From Bacteroidales bacterium (GTDB taxonomy: Bacteria; Bacteroidota; Bacteroidia; Bacteroidales; Muribaculaceae), in the NCBI GenBank assembly GCA_004557195.1, contig SFER01000149.1:1-5306 (forward strand): a DNA stretch of 5,306 bases, in the 5' to 3' direction. Below the pieces are notes generated by a model that was given only the letters and a program-made list of their open reading frames with translations, ran no database searches and had not been told where the DNA came from. The position numbers were made by a program, and so were the translations under genes. Below are positions 1 to 5,306 of this stretch, piece after piece (position 1 is the first letter of the stretch; every line of letters starts with the position of its first letter).

Positions 1-81
1 TTCTGCGTTAGACCAAAATTCAGTGTAAAGTGTCTCGCTATCAATGAGAACACCATCTAAATCGAATAAAACTCCTTTCAT
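1..81 (-). CDS. HAD-superfamily hydrolase, N-terminal fragment (runs off left edge)
   Basis: Only the first 27 codons are in the window. The translation begins MKGVLFDLDGVLIDSE, which is HAD motif I (DxDGV) preceded by a hydrophobic beta strand. By family knowledge Asp7 is the phosphorylated nucleophile and Asp9 the general acid/base, acting with Mg2+ on a small cytosolic phosphorylated substrate. The DLDGV(L/I)xDSE form is typical of the beta-phosphoglucomutase / phosphoglycolate phosphatase-like subgroup, but the cap domain and motifs II-IV are outside, so substrate cannot be assigned. The start is well placed: the hydrophobic strand follows the ATG directly. A Bacteroidota-type promoter ends about 18 bp upstream, and the leader is A-rich with no Shine-Dalgarno. 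It is transcribed away from the FAD dehydrogenase gene. Confidence 0.85.
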   Translation of the reverse strand, partial: MKGVLFDLDGVLIDSETLYTEFWSNAE

Positions 82-99
82 AAGTTGGCTATTTTTTTG

Positions 100-129
100 C
101 AAAATTAGTCTCATATATTATAAGTACAA
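100..129 (-). promoter_or_regulatory. Bacteroidota-type promoter for the HAD hydrolase gene
   Basis: On the minus strand a TTG (127-129, within TATTGTTG) is followed after exactly 19 bp by TAATTTTG (100-107). This fits the Bacteroides sigma-ABfr consensus, a TTTG-like -33 box, 19-21 bp, then TAnnTTTG at -7. Transcription would begin around position 93-95, leaving a leader of only about a dozen bases before the ATG at 81. That leader contains a run of seven A on the transcript strand and no Shine-Dalgarno, which is usual for this phylum. The element match is seen directly; activity is inferred. Confidence 0.65.
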
Positions 130-142
130 CAATATTTATAGT

Positions 143-150
143 TAATTTTG
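143..150 (+). promoter_or_regulatory. Candidate -7 box for the FAD dehydrogenase gene
   Basis: TAATTTTG matches the Bacteroidota -7 consensus TAnnTTTG and lies 49 bp before the ATG at 200, predicting a leader of about 43 nt. I see no TTG/TTTG at the expected distance upstream (about 119-124), so this is a weaker promoter match than its minus-strand partner, or needs an activator. With its next base it mirrors the minus-strand box: GCAAAATTA at 99-107 is the inverse of TAATTTTGC at 143-151. Confidence 0.4.
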
Positions 151-157
151 CGAAAAG

Positions 158-175
158 TTTCCGCAATGCGGGAAA
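158..175. promoter_or_regulatory. Imperfect palindrome in the leader of the FAD dehydrogenase gene
   Basis: TTTCCGCA and TGCGGGAAA flank a single A, giving an almost perfect inverted repeat with one extra G in the right arm. It falls just downstream of the predicted plus-strand start site. It could be a repressor operator or a small leader hairpin (TTTCCG pairing with CGGGAAA). No T-run follows, so it is not a terminator. No regulator is identified; the symmetry could be chance. Confidence 0.25.
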
Positions 176-199
176 TGGCAAATCAATATTGATACAATA

Positions 200-1774
200 A
201 TGGTAAACGAATATAATTACCGGGTTCTCCCGGAGATTGCTTATGGAGGTGATGACGTTTTGTGTGGATTTGTGGCACAAAACGAAAGAATCTCTGTTTC
301 GCGAATCAAAGCGATAAAGATAGTAAAGCGTTCTATTGATGCCCGTCAGCGTCAGGTGATGGTGAATGTCTCGTTGCGGGTGTGGATCGATGAGATTCCT
401 TCAAGCACTTCTCTTGTTGAGCCTATCGATTATAAGCCTGTTACGGGTGATAAAGTTGCATTGGTGGTGGGTGCGGTACCTGCCGGGTTGTTTTGTGCAT
501 TGCGCTTGATAGAGTATGGCATTAAACCGATTGTGTTTGAGCGCGGCAAGAATGTAGTAGAGCGCAGAAAAGACCTCGCCCGCATTTCGAGAGAGAATGT
601 TGTGGACCCAAATTCCAACTATTGTTTTGGTGAAGGCGGTGCCGGGGCATATTCCGATGGCAAACTATACACGCGAAGCAAAAAACGTGGCTCGGTTGAC
701 CGAATCTTGAAGATTTTCTATCAGCATGGTGCTGCCGAAGATATTCTTATCGATGCTCATCCACATATTGGCACCGACCGCCTCCCTGTGATTATTGAGA
801 ATATTCGCAACACAATATTGCGATGTGGCGGTGAAGTGCACTTTGAAACTCGGGTTACTGCGTTGGAAATAGAGAATAATGTAGTAACGGGTCTTTATAC
901 CGAACAAGGCGACAAATATTCCGGTCCGGTAGTGCTTGCAACCGGGCACTCTGCTCGCGATGTGTTTGAAATGCTCAAAGCGCGCGATATCGAGATGCAA
1001 CCCAAGGGCATTGCTGTGGGCGTGAGACTTGAACACCCCCAACACCTCATTGATTGTATCCAATACCATAACAAGAATGGCAGGGGAAAATATCTTCCTG
1101 CCGCAGAGTATAATTTTGTAACGCAGGTGGATGGTCGCGGGGTATATTCGTTCTGCATGTGTCCGGGTGGATTTATAGTGCCTGCGGCATCTTCTCCGGG
1201 GCAACTTGTGGTGAATGGAATGTCGCCATCCAATCGAGGTACACGCTGGGCTAATTCCGGCATGGTTGTTGAAGTGCGTCCCGAGGACCTGCCACAGTAC
1301 GACCGATATGGCTCCTTAAAGATGATGTATTTCCAACTCGATATGGAAACCGAGTGCTTCAAGCAGGCGGGAAATACCCAAAATGCCGGTGCACAACGAA
1401 TGATAGATTTTGTCGAGGGGAAAGATAGCACATCGTTGCCCAAATCTTCCTACGTTGCAGGGGTGCATCCCTCTCGATTGGACCGATGGTTGCCCGATTT
1501 TGTCGGGAATCGCCTTCGTCGCGGTTTTGTTGAATTTGGCAAGCGTGCAAAGGGCTTCCTCACCAACGATGCTATTATAATAGGTGTAGAAACACGCACA
1601 TCATCGCCTGTGAGAATACCGCGCGATAAGGAGCTGTATTGCCACATAGCAGTGGCGGAATTGTATCCGTGTGGCGAGGGCGCGGGCTATGCCGGTGGAA
1701 TTGTGTCGGCGGCAATCGATGGTGAGAATGTTGCTCAAGCAATAGCGGCACGTTATGGCTTAGTTGAGGATTAG
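200..1774 (+). CDS. FAD-dependent dehydrogenase (COG2509 type, NAD(P)/FAD-dependent oxidoreductase)
   Basis: This 524-residue cytosolic flavoprotein has no signal peptide or membrane segment. The N-terminal ~80 residues contain RIKAIKIVKRSIDAR (35-49), typical of the leader domain in this family. The Rossmann FAD site follows: strand 86-90, GAVPAG (91-96), and acidic FER (113-115) for the ribose. Other family landmarks are FGEGGAGAYSDGKLYTR (143-159), VLATGHSARD (245-254), MCPGGFIVPAAS (320-331), GVETRTSSPVRIPRD (462-476) and YPCGEGAGYAGGIVSAAIDG (489-508). Function is assigned by family only; substrate and partner are unknown for this group. The oddity is Val93, where the family has glycine (GAGPAG). 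ATG200 is the only ATG in this frame after the in-frame TAA at 143-145, so the start is firm; no Shine-Dalgarno is seen. The 3' end overlaps recQ tail to tail by 15 bp. Confidence 0.92.
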   Translation: MVNEYNYRVLPEIAYGGDDVLCGFVAQNERISVSRIKAIKIVKRSIDARQRQVMVNVSLRVWIDEIPSSTSLVEPIDYKPVTGDKVALVVGAVPAGLFCALRLIEYGIKPIVFERGKNVVERRKDLARISRENVVDPNSNYCFGEGGAGAYSDGKLYTRSKKRGSVDRILKIFYQHGAAEDILIDAHPHIGTDRLPVIIENIRNTILRCGGEVHFETRVTALEIENNVVTGLYTEQGDKYSGPVVLATGHSARDVFEMLKARDIEMQPKGIAVGVRLEHPQHLIDCIQYHNKNGRGKYLPAAEYNFVTQVDGRGVYSFCMCPGGFIVPAASSPGQLVVNGMSPSNRGTRWANSGMVVEVRPEDLPQYDRYGSLKMMYFQLDMETECFKQAGNTQNAGAQRMIDFVEGKDSTSLPKSSYVAGVHPSRLDRWLPDFVGNRLRRGFVEFGKRAKGFLTNDAIIIGVETRTSSPVRIPRDKELYCHIAVAELYPCGEGAGYAGGIVSAAIDGENVAQAIAARYGLVED

Positions 1775-3661
1775 CGAGAGGTTTTCGAGTCTTATCACCC
1801 CTTCGCCAATAAGCATCCTGATGTGTGCCATAACCACATCTTTTTGATAGGGGAGAGTCTCCACTATTTCGTTGATGGTGCGAGGACGCTTGGATAACAT
1901 ATACATTATGCTGTCGTGCAACTTGTCGATGTTTTCCTCGCTTCGGCGTCGGGATTTTTCGGTGCGGCAAATGTCGCATCTTCCACATGGCATATCGGGC
2001 GATTCGCCGAAATATTCAAGTATGATATTCTCCCGGCATCCCTTCTCTGCAAATGTGTAGTTGAGCATCGCATTGACACGATTCTCTACAATCCTTTTCC
2101 GGTCTTCATAGACCGAAATGGGGATCTGGATGTATTTGGGCAATTCCCGGCGAGAATAGTAAGTGATGTATGGTGTCCGGCGTCGTGGAATATAGTGAAG
2201 GATGTGCTTGCGGTTGAGTCGGAGCAAAGATTGGTAAATGTCTTCCTGCTTGATGTGGAAACGATATGAAATCAGAGCCTCATCGATATAGACATAGTCG
2301 GCAAACAGCCCTGTGTAGGTGCGAAGTATCGCCCGAAGCACTTGGTCGGTGATTTCATCATCGCCATCGATGTTGTACAGGTCCTCCTTATCGACAGTTA
2401 TCATCACGCGCGACATTGTCTCAATTTCCTCGATAAATTCGATATATCCTGCCTGCGAAAGCAGTTTGAGCGCACTGAATGTGGGGAGGACCGGGAATTT
2501 GTTCTGCTTGCAAAACAGGTTGAAATTGAATTCATAAGTGCAGTTTTCACCATCTCCCAGTGCCAAATCGAGAAAATTGCCGAGATATTCATAAACCAGG
2601 CGGATGTATTCTCTCGAGGGGAACGCATCCGAGATTCTTTTCTTGAGCACACTCTTGTCGTTGTTGTTGCACAACAGCACGACATAAGAGGGATTTCCAT
2701 CACGTCCGGCACGTCCAGCCTCTTGATAGTATTCCTCAATGCAGGATGGAACATCGGCATGAATCACAATTCTCACATCGGGCTTGTCGATTCCCATACC
2801 GAAAGCATTGGTTGCCACCATGATTCTGAATTGGTTGGCTATCCACTTGTTTTGCTTGTCGTTTTTCTCCTCCGAAGACAATCCGGCATGGTAGAAATCG
2901 GCTGGGATGCCCGTATTTTTGAGTTCGAGTGCAATTTCGCGAGCCTTTTTGCGGCTTCTCACATACACAATTCCGCAACCTGCAACTGATTGCAGTATCT
3001 TTATGAGTTGAGATTTCTTATCCTCGCATTTTCGCACCACATAGGACAGATTGTTGCGCTCAAAACTCTTTGAGAACAATTTGCCGTCGCGAAATTTGAG
3101 ACACTTCATTATATCTTCCACAACTTCGGGCGTGGCACTTGCCGTGAGGGCAAGAATCGGCACCGAAGGGAAGATGTCGCGAATCTTCGCTATTTGAAGG
3201 AACGATGGACGGAAGTCATATCCCCACTGAGAAATGCAGTGCGCTTCATCTACAACAATAAGCGACACTTTCATGAGCCTGAGGCTGTCGATAAATCGGT
3301 CGGATTTTAGCCTCTCGGGAGAAATATAGAGAAATTTGCAATGGCCGTAAAGGCATTTGTCAATCACATGCCTCGATTCGGCAAATGTGAGACCGGAATG
3401 AAGATAGGTAGCCTTGATGCCTCTTGCAATAAGCCCATCCACTTGGTCTTTCATAAGCGAAATGATGGGCGTGATAACAACCGCAAGTCCGTCGGAGACC
3501 ATTGTGGGCACTTGGAACGTAATGGACTTGCCACCGCCGGTGGGCAGCAACCCTAAAGTGTCGTTCCCTTCAAGAATGGAGTTGATAATCTCTTCTTGAA
3601 GGGGACGAAACCGGGTGTAGCCCCAATACTTCTGCAGGATGTCAATCGGCAGTCGATTCAT
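1760..3661 (-). CDS. recQ: RecQ-family ATP-dependent 3'-5' DNA helicase
   Basis: The 633-residue protein carries all superfamily 2 RecQ motifs: motif 0 GYTRFRPLQ (14-22), Walker A LPTGGGKS (39-46, Lys45), ITPIISLMKDQVD (63-75), DEAH (138-141), aromatic-rich loop QWGYDFRPSF (145-154), LTASATP (172-178), MVATNAFGMGIDKPDVR (281-297) and QEAGRAGRDG (313-322). The zinc site is Cys542, 559, 562 and 565, with C-x16-C-x2-C-x2-C spacing like E. coli RecQ. Here, however, about 160 residues that look partly winged-helix-like lie between helicase core and zinc cluster, and only a ~65-residue tail follows, with no HRDC domain. The loop has Tyr148 where E. coli has His. The enzyme unwinds DNA in recombination and fork repair. 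The start is fixed: an in-frame TAA sits eight codons before the ATG with no other ATG between. It overlaps recJ by 20 bp on the same strand, implying cotranscription. Confidence 0.95.
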   Translation of the reverse strand: MNRLPIDILQKYWGYTRFRPLQEEIINSILEGNDTLGLLPTGGGKSITFQVPTMVSDGLAVVITPIISLMKDQVDGLIARGIKATYLHSGLTFAESRHVIDKCLYGHCKFLYISPERLKSDRFIDSLRLMKVSLIVVDEAHCISQWGYDFRPSFLQIAKIRDIFPSVPILALTASATPEVVEDIMKCLKFRDGKLFSKSFERNNLSYVVRKCEDKKSQLIKILQSVAGCGIVYVRSRKKAREIALELKNTGIPADFYHAGLSSEEKNDKQNKWIANQFRIMVATNAFGMGIDKPDVRIVIHADVPSCIEEYYQEAGRAGRDGNPSYVVLLCNNNDKSVLKKRISDAFPSREYIRLVYEYLGNFLDLALGDGENCTYEFNFNLFCKQNKFPVLPTFSALKLLSQAGYIEFIEEIETMSRVMITVDKEDLYNIDGDDEITDQVLRAILRTYTGLFADYVYIDEALISYRFHIKQEDIYQSLLRLNRKHILHYIPRRRTPYITYYSRRELPKYIQIPISVYEDRKRIVENRVNAMLNYTFAEKGCRENIILEYFGESPDMPCGRCDICRTEKSRRRSEENIDKLHDSIMYMLSKRPRTINEIVETLPYQKDVVMAHIRMLIGEGVIRLENLSLILN

Positions 3662-5306
3662 CGTCGTCGCAGATGCGTATTTCCTTTACGAATAACTGAA
3701 TCGAGTAGTTGTTTTGGTGCTTGTTTTCTTCGATAGTGTAGCAAATATCAAAAGGCTTCCCTTTCTTGATCTCCTCGAAATATTCCGACATATTGAAAGC
3801 GATGCCATTGAGCACACGAGTGGAGCTGTCGTCAACAATTTCCAATTTTACATGCTCAAGGTTCTTCCCGACGAGTTTGCTGGTGCCGTAATCATGTACT
3901 CTTCGGGTGCAGAAAATCGGTTTTGGATTTCCGGGACCGAATGGATTGAACCTGCGCAGGCAAGTGATGAAGTCGTTGTTGATGTCTTCAAACTTGAGGT
4001 ACGTGTCGATGGAGATAGTCGGGGTGAGTTGGTTGGGAAGTATTGTCTCGGAGACATACTTCTCAAATCTCTTGCTAAACTCCGGAATATTCTCCTCCTT
4101 TAGAGAAAGACCGACGGCGTAGGTGTGTCCGCCGAAATTCTCGAGCAGGTCGCGAGTGGATTCCACGGCGCGATAGACATCATAGCCTTGCACCGAGCGC
4201 GACGAGCCTGTGGCGATTCCGTCGGAAAGCGTGAGCACCACCGAGGGCTTGTAATAGAGTTCGGTGAGTCGAGAAGCGACGATACCGATAATTCCCTTGT
4301 GCCAATCTTTGTTGTAGATAACGATAGTGCGTTTGTCGGTGTCGAGTTGTCCGCTATTTTCGAGTATAGCATTTGCTTCATCGGTGATTTGCTTGTCGAG
4401 TTCCTTTCGGTCTTGGTTGTACTGGTCGATATTCTTGCTGAGCTCATACGCCTCGTTGAGGTCGCGAGTAACAAGCAGTTCGACAGCCTCCATTCCCGAT
4501 TGCATTCTTCCGGAAGCATTGATGCGCGGACCGATTTTGAAAATCACATCACTGATTGTGATTTCCTTGTGGTTGAGACCGCACACCTTGATGATGCTTT
4601 TGATACCCACATTGGGATTGTGGTTAAGCCTCTTGAGCCCGTAGTAGGTCATAATGCGATTCTCACCAATCATCGGAACGATGTCGGCGGCAATACTAAT
4701 CGCTACGAGGTCAAGCAACGAGTCCAGTTCGGGAGAACCCGACAAACCATTGCTTTGGGCAAACGCCTGCATGAATTTGTAGCCCACACCGCACCCCGAG
4801 AGGTGAGTGAAGGGGTATGTGCTGTTCTCCAACTTGGGGTTAAGAATTGCCACAGCATCGGGCAATTCATCGTCTTGCACATGGTGGTCACAAATTATGA
4901 AATCAATGCCTCTTTCTTTGGCATATTTGATTTCTTCGATTGCCTTGATTCCGCAATCAAGGACAATAATGAGTTTAACACCTTGTTCGACGGCATAGTC
5001 GATACTCTTAATGGAAATTCCATAGCCCTCCTCATATCGAGTGGGAATATAGAATTCCATGTTGGAATAATAATTCTGGAGATACTTATAGACAAGCGCC
5101 ACTGCGGTGATGCCATCCACATCGTAGTCTCCATAAATCATAATCCGTTCTTTTTTACCCATAGCCTTATTGAGGCGCTCTACAGCCTTATCCATATCCG
5201 GCATGAGAAACGGGTCATGCAAATCGGACAGCGAAGGGTGGAAGAACTTCTTTGAATCTTCAACAGAAGCTATTCCTCTTTGGATTAGGAGCTGGCAAAT
5301 AGGAGC
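3642..5306 (-). CDS. recJ: Single-stranded-DNA-specific 5'-3' exonuclease RecJ (N-terminus beyond right edge)
   Basis: The frame stays open to the edge, giving 554 codons from APICQLLIQRG. RecJ is usually about 570 residues, so roughly 15-20 residues are missing. Window-numbered landmarks are YGDYDVDG (58-65), LDCG (116-119), DHH (140-142) and AADIVPM (206-212), whose Asp residues ligate the Mn2+/Mg2+ pair. The DHHA1 half has GPRINASGRM (259-268), WHKGIIGIVASRL (335-347), GSSRSVQGYD (367-376) and FGGHTYAVGLS (391-401). An OB-like DNA-binding segment covers about 428-543, followed by an acidic tail (CDDDESTAD). RecJ degrades single strands from 5' ends in the RecF pathway, base-excision and mismatch repair. 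A TTG at 5222-5220 could be taken as a start, but the 28 upstream codons, with RGIASVEDSKKFFHPSLSDL, are family-like. Its TGA lies inside recQ, so translation is probably coupled. Confidence 0.95.
   Translation of the reverse strand, partial: APICQLLIQRGIASVEDSKKFFHPSLSDLHDPFLMPDMDKAVERLNKAMGKKERIMIYGDYDVDGITAVALVYKYLQNYYSNMEFYIPTRYEEGYGISIKSIDYAVEQGVKLIIVLDCGIKAIEEIKYAKERGIDFIICDHHVQDDELPDAVAILNPKLENSTYPFTHLSGCGVGYKFMQAFAQSNGLSGSPELDSLLDLVAISIAADIVPMIGENRIMTYYGLKRLNHNPNVGIKSIIKVCGLNHKEITISDVIFKIGPRINASGRMQSGMEAVELLVTRDLNEAYELSKNIDQYNQDRKELDKQITDEANAILENSGQLDTDKRTIVIYNKDWHKGIIGIVASRLTELYYKPSVVLTLSDGIATGSSRSVQGYDVYRAVESTRDLLENFGGHTYAVGLSLKEENIPEFSKRFEKYVSETILPNQLTPTISIDTYLKFEDINNDFITCLRRFNPFGPGNPKPIFCTRRVHDYGTSKLVGKNLEHVKLEIVDDSSTRVLNGIAFNMSEYFEEIKKGKPFDICYTIEENKHQNNYSIQLFVKEIRICDDDESTAD

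Noticed and set aside
89..280. A 63-codon minus-strand open frame crossing the intergenic region
   Set aside because: It would cover the divergent promoters and the start of the dehydrogenase gene, and its low-complexity AT-rich translation resembles nothing known.
665..1443. Two ~180-codon minus-strand open frames opposite the dehydrogenase
   Set aside because: They overlap each other in different frames and lie opposite well-conserved FAD-protein motifs; no family features and no start context.
1775..1860. A terminator after the dehydrogenase stop
   Set aside because: This is the 3' coding part of recQ, and I could find no GC stem followed by a T-run on either strand.
2342..2989. A 215-codon plus-strand open frame opposite recQ
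   Set aside because: It is antisense to the conserved helicase region and resembles no protein; a shadow of recQ codons.
5220..5222. TTG as the recJ start codon
   Set aside because: The frame is open upstream to the window edge and encodes RecJ-like sequence (QLLIQRG, KKFFHPSLSDL), so this TTG is an internal leucine.
4125..5255. A 376-codon open frame on the plus strand opposite recJ
   Set aside because: It lies wholly antisense to a clear RecJ reading frame with intact motifs, has no recognisable domain, and is explained by recJ codon use leaving the opposite frame open.
1..5306. A defence island, mobile element or CRISPR-type system
   Set aside because: All sequence is accounted for by four ordinary genes and one short promoter region. 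No transposase, integrase, direct-repeat array, tRNA or attachment-site-like repeat was seen, and RecQ and RecJ here are the standard repair enzymes, not defence-associated variants.

Overview
The window looks like a chromosomal housekeeping segment from a Bacteroidota bacterium, probably of order Bacteroidales. Three things suggest this. The divergent intergenic region carries TAnnTTTG-type -7 boxes, one with a TTG element 19 bp upstream. Starts lack Shine-Dalgarno sequences and one has an A-rich leader. The RecQ protein has the arrangement I associate with that phylum (TGGGKSITFQVP, QWGYDFRPSF, late zinc cluster, no HRDC). The taxonomic call is inference; no marker gene is present.

Layout: bases 1-81 (minus strand) are the first 27 codons of a HAD-superfamily hydrolase that runs off the left edge. 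Bases 82-199 are a compact divergent promoter region. Bases 200-1774 (plus) encode a 524-residue FAD-dependent dehydrogenase of the COG2509 type, complete at both ends but with valine in place of the middle glycine of the dinucleotide-binding GxGxxG motif. Bases 1760-3661 (minus) encode a 633-residue RecQ-family DNA helicase whose 3' end overlaps the dehydrogenase's 3' end by 15 bp, tail to tail. Bases 3642-5306 (minus) encode the RecJ single-strand exonuclease, whose first residues lie beyond the right edge. Its stop lies inside recQ, a 20 bp same-strand overlap.

Function: recJ-recQ is almost certainly one transcription unit. RecQ unwinds DNA 3'-to-5' and RecJ degrades the exposed 5'-ended strand, the end-processing pair of the RecF recombination and replication-fork repair pathway; here they are physically coupled. 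The dehydrogenase and the HAD hydrolase are transcribed divergently from one short region and have no evident link to DNA repair.

No RNA gene, mobile element, CRISPR array or long repeat was seen, and no gene-free stretch exceeds 118 bp. I found no convincing new system. The points worth a second look are the altered FAD motif, the back-to-back promoters, the overlapping recJ-recQ arrangement and the RecQ domain layout.
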